Source of the DNA: Burkholderiales bacterium
GTDB taxonomy: Bacteria; Pseudomonadota; Gammaproteobacteria; Burkholderiales; SG8-41
DNA: 57,262 nt
NCBI GenBank assembly: GCA_036262035.1
Contig: DATAJS010000012.1
Location: 1 to 57,262, forward strand
Direction: 5' to 3'
A program made the position numbers and the translations under genes. The notes below the pieces were generated by a model. That model made no database searches. It worked only from the letters and a program-made list of their open reading frames with translations, and had not been told where the DNA came from. Shown here in pieces: positions 42,320 through 51,033 of this stretch (within the stretch, counting starts at the first letter, position 1; each line of letters starts with the position of its first letter).

Positions 42320-43123
42320 ATGCGATTCAACAGGCTCAAGAAACTCTGGCGCGAAGGCAAACCCGCGGTCGGCGGCTGGTGCTCGATCCCGCACGCGAGC
42401 ACCGCCGAGTTCATGGCGCACACCGGGCTCGACTGGCTGTGTGTGGACATGCAGCACGGCATGATCGATTACTCCGACGCGGTCAACATGCTGACCGCGA
42501 TCTCGACGACCGACGTGACGCCGATCGTGCGCGTGCCGTGGAACGAGCCGGCGATGATCATGAAGGTGCTCGACGCGGGCGCTTACGGCGTCATCGTGCC
42601 GATGGTGAGCAACCGCGCCGACGCCGAGCGCGCGGTGGCCGCGTGCCGCTATCCGCCGGCGGGCATGCGCAGCAACGGCCCCAACCGCGTGCTGCTCTAC
42701 GCGGGCACCGACTACCAGAAGCACGCCAACGAAGAAGTGGCGTGCGTGGTGATGGTCGAGACCGCCGAAGGCATCGAGAAGCTCGAGGAGATCGCGAGCA
42801 CGCCCGGCGTGGACGCGATCTACATCGGACCGACCGATCTCGCGCTCGCGCTCGGCCTGCCGCCGGTGATGGACAACGACGAGCCGAAGCACGTCGAGAC
42901 GGTCAACCGCATCCTCGACGCGTGCAAGCGCCACGGCAAGATCGCCGGCATCCACACCGCCTCGTCCAAGTTCACGCAGCGCTACATCGACCAGGGCTTC
43001 AGGATGGTGATGCTCGGCACCGACCGCGCGGCGATGGTGAACTTCATGAAAGCGGAAGTCGGACGGCTCACCGGCTGGACGCCGATGAAGCCGGTCGGCG
43101 GCCCCGACAGAGGCGGCTACTGA
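42320..43123 (+). CDS. HpcH/HpaI-family aldolase
   Basis: The 267-residue protein has the class II pyruvate aldolase features: W-L-C-V-D-M-Q-H-G (catalytic His), the R-V-P-W-N-E-P segment (pyruvate-binding Arg), and metal-binding Glu and Asp in M-V-E-T-A-E-G-I and I-G-P-T-D-L-A. It cleaves a 4-hydroxy-2-oxo acid to pyruvate (or a related 2-oxo acid) and an aldehyde. It follows the PQQ dehydrogenase by 18 bp, with GGAAGAGG upstream, and precedes a transporter by 8 bp; the three form a likely operon. Confidence 0.93.
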   Translation: MRFNRLKKLWREGKPAVGGWCSIPHASTAEFMAHTGLDWLCVDMQHGMIDYSDAVNMLTAISTTDVTPIVRVPWNEPAMIMKVLDAGAYGVIVPMVSNRADAERAVAACRYPPAGMRSNGPNRVLLYAGTDYQKHANEEVACVVMVETAEGIEKLEEIASTPGVDAIYIGPTDLALALGLPPVMDNDEPKHVETVNRILDACKRHGKIAGIHTASSKFTQRYIDQGFRMVMLGTDRAAMVNFMKAEVGRLTGWTPMKPVGGPDRGGY

Positions 43124-43131
43124 CGCGCCGC

Positions 43132-44685
43132 ATGTCGGCGCCCGTCGAGACCTCCGAGGTCCTGTTCGCCCGTTACGGACCGCGGTACCGTATCTACGTG
43201 ACCGTGGTCGCGCTGCTCGGCACGATCTCGGCCATCCTCACCACGACCACGGTCAATGTCGCGCTGCCCGACATCATGGGCTCATTCGGCATCGGCCAGG
43301 ATCGCGTGCAGTGGATCTCCACCGGCAATCTCGCCGGCACCACCATCGGCCAGCTCCTGAGCGCGTGGCTGATCGACCGCTTCGGGCAACGCAGGACGTT
43401 CGTCGTCGGGCTGTGCGTGTTCGTGGTCGCGCTGTTCGTCGCGGCGTTGAGCCCCAACGAGATCGCGCTCGCCGGCGCGCGCGTGATCCAGGGCCTGATG
43501 GCCGGGATCCTCCAGTCGCTCACGATGTACACGCTGTTCAGCGTGTTCCCGCCCGAAAAGCGCGGCATGGCGATGGGTTTCTTCAGCATCAGCGTCATCC
43601 TGGGCCCAGCCATCGGCCCGACGCTCGGGGGCTTGCTGATCGAGGCGTTCGACTGGCGCGCGATCTTCTACCTGTCGCTGCCGTTCAGCGTGCTCGGCAT
43701 CCTCTTCGGCAGCCTGTTGATGCCCGAGCGCGAGCCGGGCTCGCGGCGTCCGGGTTTCGACTGGCTCGGCTTCGTCCTGCTGTGCATGACCATGTCGTCG
43801 CTGCTGACCGCGCTGTCGAGCGGCCAGCGCGAAGGCTGGGACTCGCGCTTCATCATCGAGCTGCTCGGCGTCGCCGCGGTCGCGGGAACGGCGTTCCTCG
43901 CGTGGGAGCTCAAGGTCGCGCAGCCGCTGGTGAACCTGCGCGTGCTCGGCACCGGCCAGTTCGCGGCGGCGGCATGTGTCGCGTGCGTGTTCGGCATCGG
44001 CCAGTTCGGCACGACGTATCTGATCCCGCTCTTCGTGCAGACCATACAGGGGCTCACGCCGCTCGACGCGGGATTGATGCTGGCGCCGGGCGCATTGCTG
44101 CTCGGGCTCTTCATGCCGCTCGGCGGCTATCTCTGCGACCGTCTGCCGGCGCGCAGCCTGCTCGTCACCGGGCTCACGGCGTTCGCCGCATCGACGTGGT
44201 GGATGCGTGACGTCGACGTCAACACATCGTACTTGGGCCTGCTCGTATGCGTAGTGGTCAGCCGCGTCGGGCAGGCGCTGATCAATCCGACGCTCTCCGC
44301 CACCGCGATGCGCTCGCTGCACACCACGCTGCTCCGGCAGGGTGCGGGCATGATCAACTTCTTCCGGCAGCTCGGCGGCGCGTTCGGCGTGTGCATACTG
44401 TCGCTGTCGCTCGACCGGCACACCGCCTTCTACGCAAGCGAGCTCACGAGCGTGGAGACGCCGGGCAACACCGCGACGGCCGAGCTCCTGCACAAGCTCG
44501 AAAGCGTGCTTCAGCTCGCAGGCGCGCCGCCGGAGCTGCAATCCGCCGGCGCCCTGCACTTCCTCGGCGACGTGGTGTACGCCCAGGCGTCGACGCTCGC
44601 GTTTCGCGACTGCTTCGTGATCGTGGCGGCGATCTTCGTGGTGTCGCTGGTCCCGGCGTGGCTCGTCGGCCGCAAGCGCCGTTAA
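43132..44685 (+). CDS. DHA2-family MFS transporter (EmrB-like)
   Basis: The 517-residue protein has about 14 hydrophobic helices. DHA2 motifs include T-T-T-V-N-V-A-L-P-D-I (motif D1-like), D-R-F-G-Q-R-R-T and V-I-L-G-P-A-I-G-P-T-L-G-G (motif C). These transporters export toxic or organic compounds with protons. It starts 8 bp after the aldolase stop, so it may export intermediates of the same pathway or import its substrate. No membrane-fusion (EmrA-type) partner lies beside it. Confidence 0.92.
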   Translation: MSAPVETSEVLFARYGPRYRIYVTVVALLGTISAILTTTTVNVALPDIMGSFGIGQDRVQWISTGNLAGTTIGQLLSAWLIDRFGQRRTFVVGLCVFVVALFVAALSPNEIALAGARVIQGLMAGILQSLTMYTLFSVFPPEKRGMAMGFFSISVILGPAIGPTLGGLLIEAFDWRAIFYLSLPFSVLGILFGSLLMPEREPGSRRPGFDWLGFVLLCMTMSSLLTALSSGQREGWDSRFIIELLGVAAVAGTAFLAWELKVAQPLVNLRVLGTGQFAAAACVACVFGIGQFGTTYLIPLFVQTIQGLTPLDAGLMLAPGALLLGLFMPLGGYLCDRLPARSLLVTGLTAFAASTWWMRDVDVNTSYLGLLVCVVVSRVGQALINPTLSATAMRSLHTTLLRQGAGMINFFRQLGGAFGVCILSLSLDRHTAFYASELTSVETPGNTATAELLHKLESVLQLAGAPPELQSAGALHFLGDVVYAQASTLAFRDCFVIVAAIFVVSLVPAWLVGRKRR

Positions 44686-44687
44686 AT

Positions 44688-44730
44688 GGGGTCAGGTCCA
44701 CATTTCGACTCGAAATGTGGACCTGACCCC
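44688..44730. terminator. Long GGGGTCAGGTCCACATTTCG hairpin between convergent genes
   Basis: A perfect 20-bp inverted repeat (44688-44707 and 44711-44730) with a 3-base loop lies directly between the stop of the MFS gene and the stop of the cysteine synthase gene. Its position suggests a bidirectional transcript end, although there is no T-run on either side. It is the longest member of the family in the window. Confidence 0.8.
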
Positions 44731-44732
44731 GA

Positions 44733-45764
44733 TTAGCCTGGCGTCGAGCGCGAGATCGCGAGCTCTTCCTCGGTCATGTCCGCGGGCACGTTGGCGAAGA
44801 GCGGCGTGCTGAGGTAGCGCTCGCCGGTGTCCGGCAGCATGCACAGGATGGTGGAGCCCTCGGCCGCTTCGCTCGCCACGCGCAGCGCGCCCGCGAAGGT
44901 CGCGCCGGCGGTGATGCCGACGAATATCCCTTCCTTGCGCGCGAGCTCGGCGCTGCAGCGCATCGCTTCGGCGGCGGGCACCGCGACGATGCGATGGATC
45001 GTTCCGCTCGCCACCGCGTCGGCGGTGAGCTTCGGGATGAAATCGGGCGTCCAGCCCTGCATCGGGTGCGGCTTGAACGCCGGGTGCGGCGCGGCGGGCG
45101 AGCCGTCCGCATTGCGCTGCTGCGCGACCTCGCTCGCGAGCAGCGGCGCGTCTTCGGGCTCGCACACGACGATCTTGGTCTCCGGCCGTTCCCTGGCGAG
45201 CACGCGCGCGACGCCCTTGAGCGTGCCGCCGGTGCCGTAGCCGGTCACCCAGTAGTCGAGACGCTCGCCTTTGAAGTCGTCGACGATCTCGCGCGCCGTC
45301 GTGCGCGAGTGCATGTCGGCGTTGGCTTCGTTCTCGAACTGGCGCGTGAGAAACCAGCCGTGCGCCTCCGCAAGCTCGATCGCCTTGTTCACCATGCCGA
45401 CCGCACGGCCCGCCGCGGGTGTCAGCACGACTCGCGCGCCGAGAAAGCGCATGAGCTTGCGCCGCTCGACGCTGAACTGCTCGGCCATCGTGACGACCAG
45501 CGGATAGCCTTTCGCCGCGCACACCATCGCGAGCCCGATGCCGGTGTTGCCGCTCGTCGCCTCGATCACGGTCTGGCCGGGCTTCAACGCGCCGGCACGC
45601 TCCGCGGCTTCGATGACGCCGAGCGCGAGCCGGTCCTTCACCGAGCCCAGCGGATTGAACGCTTCGACCTTCGCGTACAGGTTGACGCCCGCCGGAGCGA
45701 GCCGGTTGATCCTGACCACCGGCGTGTTGCCGACGGTCTCGAGTATGCTCGCGAACCTCGCCAT
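44733..45764 (-). CDS. cysK: Cysteine synthase A-type enzyme
   Basis: The 343-residue PLP enzyme has the cofactor Lys in N-P-L-G-S-V-K-D-R (about residue 43), the substrate loop T-S-G-N-T-G and the phosphate-binding G-Y-G-T-G-G-T. It forms cysteine (or a related amino acid) from O-acetylserine and sulfide. The sequence is slightly longer than CysK of enteric bacteria. ATG at 45764 has GGAGGCAGCG upstream. It is separated by 76 bp from a cupin gene on the same strand and may share that transcript. Confidence 0.92.
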   Translation of the reverse strand: MARFASILETVGNTPVVRINRLAPAGVNLYAKVEAFNPLGSVKDRLALGVIEAAERAGALKPGQTVIEATSGNTGIGLAMVCAAKGYPLVVTMAEQFSVERRKLMRFLGARVVLTPAAGRAVGMVNKAIELAEAHGWFLTRQFENEANADMHSRTTAREIVDDFKGERLDYWVTGYGTGGTLKGVARVLARERPETKIVVCEPEDAPLLASEVAQQRNADGSPAAPHPAFKPHPMQGWTPDFIPKLTADAVASGTIHRIVAVPAAEAMRCSAELARKEGIFVGITAGATFAGALRVASEAAEGSTILCMLPDTGERYLSTPLFANVPADMTEEELAISRSTPG

Positions 45765-45840
45765 CGCTGCCTCCTCCGGTCGTGACGCGCCAGTGTGGCC
45801 GCGACGCGAGCCGCGGACAAGCCGGCGCGCCACCGGCAGC

Positions 45841-46308
45841 TCATTGCGCGCGCGGATCGTCGGCGGGGTTGATGTACGTGACGTCGAAAGGACCGACTCC
45901 GTTGATCTGCACGATCGTCTCGACCTCTGCGTGCGCGTAGTGCGGCATGCCGGCCGGCAGGTGCACGAAGCTGCCGGCGGGCAGTCCCTTCAGCGGGGCG
46001 CGATCGAGCTTCTCGCCGTGGTTCACCGCGAAACGGCCCGCGATCACCGTCACGAACTCGTCCTTGGAGTGCCGGTGCGGCGGAACGGTAAAGCCCGCAG
46101 GGAACTTCAGGCGCAGCACGAACGGTCCCTCCTTGCCCGGATGCCCGAGCAGCGCGGCAGCCTGCGCGCCCGGCGGCAGCGACGGCGGCGCGGGACCCCA
46201 TTTGACGGCGTCGGCGGCCACCACGGTGTGATGCGTATCGGCGCTCCACGCCGGCGCGGTTGCGGCAAACAGCGCGATCAACAGTGCGGCTTGCGGGATG
46301 CGTTTCAT
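45841..46308 (-). CDS. Exported cupin-domain protein (paralogue 1)
   Basis: The 155-residue protein has a signal peptide (residues 1-22, A-W-S-A) and a single cupin barrel: P-P-H-R-H-S-K-D-E-F (motif 1, His and Glu metal ligands) and G-M-P-H-Y-A-H (motif 2). The C-terminal V-T-Y-I-N-P-A-D-D-P-R is shared with the cupin at 52346, so the two are paralogues. It is probably a periplasmic metal-binding sensor or enzyme of unknown substrate. It starts 12 bp after the methyltransferase gene, in one operon. Confidence 0.88.
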   Translation of the reverse strand: MKRIPQAALLIALFAATAPAWSADTHHTVVAADAVKWGPAPPSLPPGAQAAALLGHPGKEGPFVLRLKFPAGFTVPPHRHSKDEFVTVIAGRFAVNHGEKLDRAPLKGLPAGSFVHLPAGMPHYAHAEVETIVQINGVGPFDVTYINPADDPRAQ

Positions 46309-46320
46309 GGCGATCTCCGG

Positions 46321-47169
46321 TCAGTGACGCGTGATGACGACTTCGAGGTACTCGCTCGGCACGACCATCGAGTCGCTGCCGGCGCGGTTGAAGCGCTGGA
46401 CGAGCGCGACTAGATCGCGCTCCAGCGCCTGTCGCGCATCCGGCGCAAGCGCGGCGAGCGTCCTGAGCACCGGCCCGTAGTACGTCCCGAACACGTGCAG
46501 CCAGTGCTCGGGCGAGCGATAGCGGAAGACGAAGTGCCGCTGCGCCGAGCTGATCGACACCGCGTGCGGCTCGAAAAGCTGCGAGAGCCGCGCGCGCGTG
46601 CCCCACAGCGCCGGCGAGGCGGTGCCGGGCGGCGGCAGGTATTGGGCGATCGTCCTGAAGACCTGCCCGATGAAGCCTTCGGGCGTCCAGTTGGCGAGGC
46701 CGATCTTGCCGCCGCGTTTGCACACGCGCACGAGCTCCGCCGCCGCGCGCTCCTGGTCGGGCGTGAACATGACCCCAAACGTGGACAGGACGGCGTCGAA
46801 CGCGCGATCCGCGAACGGCAGCGCTTCGGCGTCGCCGTGCCGGAAGTCGATCTCGAGGCGCTCGGCCTGCGCGCGCTCGCGCCCTCGCTCGAGCAGCCCG
46901 GGCACGTAATCGGTCGCAACGACGTGGCACCAGCGGCGTGCGGCCGCGAGCGACGCGTTGCCGTTGCCCGCCGCGACGTCGAGCACGCGCTGGCCCGCGC
47001 GCACGTCGAGCGCTTCGCACAATTCCTCGCCGACGATCTGCAGCGTCGTGCCGACGACGGCGTAATCGCCGGACGACCATGCGCCCTGCTGGCGCGCCTT
47101 GAGCGCCGCGAGATCGGGGATGGGACGGACCTGCTCGGTGTCGCGCGCGGCGGCGCTGGTGCTCGTCAT
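46321..47169 (-). CDS. Class I SAM-dependent methyltransferase
   Basis: The 282-residue protein has the Rossmann motif R-V-L-D-V-A-A-G-N-G-N (motif I), an acidic D-Y-V-P-G-L-L-E (motif II) and R-H-G-D-A-E-A-L-P-F (motif III). The sequence resembles the ubiquinone/menaquinone-like small-molecule methyltransferases, but the substrate is unknown. It is divergent from the SARP-type regulator, with 54 bp between starts, and upstream of the cupin and cysteine synthase genes. Confidence 0.9.
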   Translation of the reverse strand: MTSTSAAARDTEQVRPIPDLAALKARQQGAWSSGDYAVVGTTLQIVGEELCEALDVRAGQRVLDVAAGNGNASLAAARRWCHVVATDYVPGLLERGRERAQAERLEIDFRHGDAEALPFADRAFDAVLSTFGVMFTPDQERAAAELVRVCKRGGKIGLANWTPEGFIGQVFRTIAQYLPPPGTASPALWGTRARLSQLFEPHAVSISSAQRHFVFRYRSPEHWLHVFGTYYGPVLRTLAALAPDARQALERDLVALVQRFNRAGSDSMVVPSEYLEVVITRH

Positions 47170-47223
47170 ACGGCCTCCTGGGTCGGGGTTGGCTGATATC
47201 CTGTCGCGAGCACAGTCTGGAAG

Positions 47224-49209
47224 GTGACCGTGGAGACGAGCGTGGGTACCGCCGTGGGAATTCCCGCTGTCGAGGCGCGGCTGCTCGGGCCGCTGTCGGT
47301 CGCCCGCGCCGGCAGCGCGGTGGTCCTGCCCGGGTCGCGCAAGCTGCGCGCGCTGTTCGGATATCTCGCGCTCGCGCCGCAGCCGGTGACGCGCTCGCAT
47401 CTCTGCGAGCTGTTCTGGGACGGCCCCAGCGACCCGCGCGCGGAGCTGCGCTGGTGCCTCAGCCGAATTCGGGGCATCGCCGACACGGCGGAGCGCCGGC
47501 GGGTCCTCACGCAAGGGGACACCGTCGCGCTCGATCTCGCCGACTGTTTCGTCGACGCGCGCGAGATCGCGCGAGCCCTGCAGGACGGCGTCGAAGCGCT
47601 CGCGCCCGAGCGGCTGCGCAGCTTGAGCGCGCTGTTCGCCGGCGACCTGCTGGACGGCCTCGACATCGAAGGCAGCCCGCTGTTCGGCGGCTGGCTGGTG
47701 GCGCAGCGCCGGCGTTTTCGCGGCTACCACGCGGCGATCCTCGAGCGTCTCGTCGGCGCGTCGGACGACGAGCAGGTGTTTTCGTATCTCGACGCGTGGC
47801 TGCGGCTCGCGCCGTTCGATCTGCACGCGCACGCGGCGCTGCTGCACGCCCTCGCGCGACGCGGCCGCGTGCGCGAAAGCGAGGAGCACGTCGCGACGGC
47901 CGCGCGTCTCTTCGATTCCGAAGGTCTGGACGCGACGCCGCTGCACGAGGCCTGGCAGGCCGCGCGGTCACGTGCGGAAAGCGCGCCGCAGGTGCGGGTC
48001 GAATGGCCGTCCGAGACGCTGGAGCCGGGCGCCGCCGGCGAGCCGCGCCGCGCGTCGATCGCGGTGATGCCGTTCAACGAAACGGGCGACGCGCCCGGCG
48101 GTTTCGCCGACGGGCTCGTTCACGACATCATCACGCGCCTGGCGAAGCTGCGCAGCCTGTTCGTGATCGCGCGCGGCAGCGTCTTCGCACTGCACGAGCG
48201 GAAGGTGTCGCCCGAGGAAGCAGGGCGTGCGCTCAACGTCGATTACGTCGCGAGCGGATCGCTCCGGCGCCGGGGCGATCGCCTCGTGCTGTCGGTGGAG
48301 CTCGCCGAGTCGCGCACCGCGCGCATCGTGTGGGCCGAAGTGTTCGACCAGAAGACGGCCGAAGCGCTTGCCGTCCTCGACGACGTCGGCAACCGCATCG
48401 TCGCCTCGATCGCGCACGAGATCGAGACCATCGAGCGCAACCGCGCGCTGCTGCGGCCGCCGGGCTCGCTGGACGCGTGGCAGGCGTATCACCGCGGCCT
48501 GTGGCACATGTACCGCTTCAACACGAGCGACAACGAGCGCGCGCAGCACTTCTTCAGGACCGCGGTGCGGCTCGACCCGACCTTCGCGCGCGCGCACGCG
48601 GCGCTGTCGTTCACGCATTTCCAGAATGCGTTCCAGGGCTGGGGCCCGCGAGCGCCCGAGATCGAGCGCGCGTACGCGGTCGCCGGTCACGCGCTCATGG
48701 CGGACGATCTCGATCCTGCCGCCCACTGGGCGATGGGCCGCGCGCTCTGGCTGCGCGAGAGCCAGGATCAGGCGATCGTCGAGCTCGAGCGGGCGATCGA
48801 TCTCTCGCCCAATTTCGCGCTGGCTCACTACACCCTCTCGTTCGTGCAGTGCCAATCGGGCGATGCGCGCGCCGCGATCCGCGCCTCCGACCACTCGCGG
48901 CATCTCAGCCCGTTCGATCCGCTGCTCTTCGCCATGCTCGGCGCGCGCGCGATGGCGCTGGTGCGCCTCGGGCGCTTCGACGAAGCGGCGGAATGGGCTG
49001 CGAAAGCCGCGGCGCGCCCGAACGCGCACGCGCACATCCAGGCGATCGCCGCATACAGCCTCGCGCTCGCCGGGCGCGTCGACGACGCGCGCGGCTATCT
49101 CAAGGCGCTTCCGCAGTACCGCATCGAGGACTTCCTGACCGCGATGCGCTTCGACGACGCGGGCGCGAAGCTCTTCCGCGAAGCCGCGAAGCGCATCGGA
49201 CGGCCGTAA
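47224..49209 (+). CDS. SARP/BTAD-type regulator with TolB-like and TPR domains
   Basis: The 661-residue protein starts with an OmpR/SARP-like winged helix (about 17-95: L-P-G-S-R-K-L-R-A-L-F-G-Y-L-A) and a BTAD helical domain (about 100-250). A TolB-N-like segment (I-A-V-M-P-F-N-E-T-G-D at about 280) and several TPR repeats follow (F-A-R-A-H-A-A-L-S-F-T, A-H-W-A-M-G-R-A-L-W). This is the cytosolic adenylate-cyclase-like regulator architecture of environmental proteobacteria. GTG is used at 47224 (47230 is also possible). It likely controls the divergent methyltransferase/cupin/cysK genes. Confidence 0.87.
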   Translation: MTVETSVGTAVGIPAVEARLLGPLSVARAGSAVVLPGSRKLRALFGYLALAPQPVTRSHLCELFWDGPSDPRAELRWCLSRIRGIADTAERRRVLTQGDTVALDLADCFVDAREIARALQDGVEALAPERLRSLSALFAGDLLDGLDIEGSPLFGGWLVAQRRRFRGYHAAILERLVGASDDEQVFSYLDAWLRLAPFDLHAHAALLHALARRGRVRESEEHVATAARLFDSEGLDATPLHEAWQAARSRAESAPQVRVEWPSETLEPGAAGEPRRASIAVMPFNETGDAPGGFADGLVHDIITRLAKLRSLFVIARGSVFALHERKVSPEEAGRALNVDYVASGSLRRRGDRLVLSVELAESRTARIVWAEVFDQKTAEALAVLDDVGNRIVASIAHEIETIERNRALLRPPGSLDAWQAYHRGLWHMYRFNTSDNERAQHFFRTAVRLDPTFARAHAALSFTHFQNAFQGWGPRAPEIERAYAVAGHALMADDLDPAAHWAMGRALWLRESQDQAIVELERAIDLSPNFALAHYTLSFVQCQSGDARAAIRASDHSRHLSPFDPLLFAMLGARAMALVRLGRFDEAAEWAAKAAARPNAHAHIQAIAAYSLALAGRVDDARGYLKALPQYRIEDFLTAMRFDDAGAKLFREAAKRIGRP

Positions 49210-49394
49210 GCCGACTGCCGCATTTGGTCACCTGCGTCGCCGGCAGGCGACGGACGCCGGCGGGTCGACCGGCAGCGCGTTCTGGTAAGCCGTTCATCCA
49301 CAAGGCCTATGCAATCCGGAATGCCGCTGGCATGGTTCGTGCGAAGCGCAGCGCCGAAGCGCGTTTTGCGCGATCGAGCACGAGGAAGCGAACG

Positions 49395-49706
49395 GTGAAA
49401 AGGCTCTGGTCACTCGCAGCAATGGTTCTCGCGTGCGGCATCGTCTCCGGCGAGGCCGCCGCCGCAGGGAACGCCGACGAGCTCGACGCGCGACTCGAGC
49501 GACGGATCCGCACGCTCGCGCCCGAGGAACAGCAGCACCTGCGCTCGCTGCTGCTCGCTTCGGCATCGAACGACGCCGAAGCGAGCTATCGCCTCTACCG
49601 CTACTACCTCGACCGCGGCCTCGACCGCGAGGCGATCTACTTCGAGACCCGCGCGCTCGACCAGGGCTACACGCCGCCGCTCCGGCTCACGCACCGCCGG
49701 GGCTGA
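49395..49706 (+). CDS. Small exported helical protein of unknown function
   Basis: The 103-residue protein begins with GTG after GAGGAAG and a signal peptide (K-R-L-W-S-L-A-A-M-V-L-A-C-G, cleaved near A-A-A-A-G). The mature part is helical with L-A-P-E-E-Q-Q-H-L-R-S-L-L and a final Y-F-E-T-R-A-L-D-Q-G-Y, which resembles a short Sel1/TPR-like repeat. It is a plausible small periplasmic helper. It is convergent with the haloperoxidase-like gene, sharing no spacer. Confidence 0.6.
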   Translation: MKRLWSLAAMVLACGIVSGEAAAAGNADELDARLERRIRTLAPEEQQHLRSLLLASASNDAEASYRLYRYYLDRGLDREAIYFETRALDQGYTPPLRLTHRRG

Positions 49707-50912
49707 TCACAGCGGTTTCATGTAGTCCTGCACCGCCAGCTCGCCGATCTTCCGTCCCATATCCGCACCGACTCGCGTCGAGAAACGGTAGTGCACGCCC
49801 GCATACACGCGCGCGTCGTTCACTTCCTGCATGTAGTCCTCGATGCTCTCCCACTTGCGCGTGACGCCGGGCGCGGTCGGGCTCGTCATGCTCACCGAGA
49901 TCGGGCGGTCGCGCAGCACCGACGCGAGCACGGTGCCCACCGCGCTCGACGAGATGCAGTGCGCGCACGGGTATTCGGGATGCATCGGCGTGTCGATGAG
50001 CGGCAGCCACGCCGCTTCGCGCGCGATCTCGCCGTTGCCGTGCTGGTCGCCGTTGCGGATCGCGGTGATCGGCCGCCACAGGTTGTAGGCGTACTTGGCG
50101 TCGAACACCGAGATGAACGAATCGGTCGCCGCCATGTTCACCAGTGCGAAGAGCCGCGCGTTGTCGACGAGGTCGAGCTTCGCGGACGACGAGAGCGAGC
50201 GCACGATCGGATTCCAGCTCGGCACACCGGTGAGCGCCCAGAAGCGTCCGATGTCGGTCTGCTCCTGCGTGCGCGCGCTGCTCTGCCGGCCGCCGATGCG
50301 CTGAATCTCGTTGAGATCCTTCGCCCACTCGGCGCTCTTCAACGCGGGCGGCGGCGCGGGCCGGAACTGCGCCGGCTCCTTCATGAAGAACGGCTTCACC
50401 TGCGGCCATTCGGCGCTCACCGGCACCATCGTCGGCACGTACACGCCCGGGGAAGCCGTCGGCCGGTAGGCGAACGAAGCGCCCGCGCCGTCCTTCTCGC
50501 GCATCGCGATGCATTGCGCGCCGACCTGCTCGCCGAGCGCGATGCCGGTGTCCCTGGCCGCACCCGCCGGAATCGAAGCGAGCGACGCGGCGTACGCTTT
50601 CTCGATCGCGTCGCGCTGGTCGGGATACAACTTCAGCAGCACCGTCCTCGCCGCCGCGACGCCGGCCGCGTCGGCCGACGCACCCGCGGGCGCCTTGCCC
50701 TTGAACGCGTACGGCGTATAGCGCGGCTGCACCGCGTTGATCGCATCGAACATGGCGACGTGCACCATCGCCATGGCGCGCGAGCCGTCGGGCGGAAGCT
50801 GGCGCGCGGCGGTGCTGCGCGCGAGCGCGACCTCGTTCCAGTCGGTGACCACGTCGGCACGGGCGCCGGCGCAAAGCGTGAGTGCTGCGAGCAACGTGAG
50901 CTGCGTCTTCAT
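49707..50912 (-). CDS. Vanadium haloperoxidase/PAP2-like exported protein
   Basis: The 401-residue exported protein (signal peptide to A-R-A) has a vanadate-haloperoxidase-type core: Y-N-L-W-R-P-I-T-A-I-R (Lys/Arg region), M-H-P-E-Y-P-C-A-H-C and D-A-R-V-Y-A-G-V-H-Y-R. The P-S-G-H of the family is changed to P-C-A-H, keeping the His but replacing the Ser-Gly oxyanion pair. Activity could be a halide oxidation or phosphatase-like reaction. GGAGG lies before the ATG at 50912. No known partner is adjacent. Confidence 0.85.
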   Translation of the reverse strand: MKTQLTLLAALTLCAGARADVVTDWNEVALARSTAARQLPPDGSRAMAMVHVAMFDAINAVQPRYTPYAFKGKAPAGASADAAGVAAARTVLLKLYPDQRDAIEKAYAASLASIPAGAARDTGIALGEQVGAQCIAMREKDGAGASFAYRPTASPGVYVPTMVPVSAEWPQVKPFFMKEPAQFRPAPPPALKSAEWAKDLNEIQRIGGRQSSARTQEQTDIGRFWALTGVPSWNPIVRSLSSSAKLDLVDNARLFALVNMAATDSFISVFDAKYAYNLWRPITAIRNGDQHGNGEIAREAAWLPLIDTPMHPEYPCAHCISSSAVGTVLASVLRDRPISVSMTSPTAPGVTRKWESIEDYMQEVNDARVYAGVHYRFSTRVGADMGRKIGELAVQDYMKPL

Positions 50913-51033
50913 CGAAGCCTCCGCTGAAAGAAGCCGATCGATTTCGGCACGGTCATTCTCGGCACTGCGTTTTCCGGAATAAATGGGTTGCATCGCATAG
51001 GACTATTCCGGTCGATGGAGTAATCTCGCGCGC

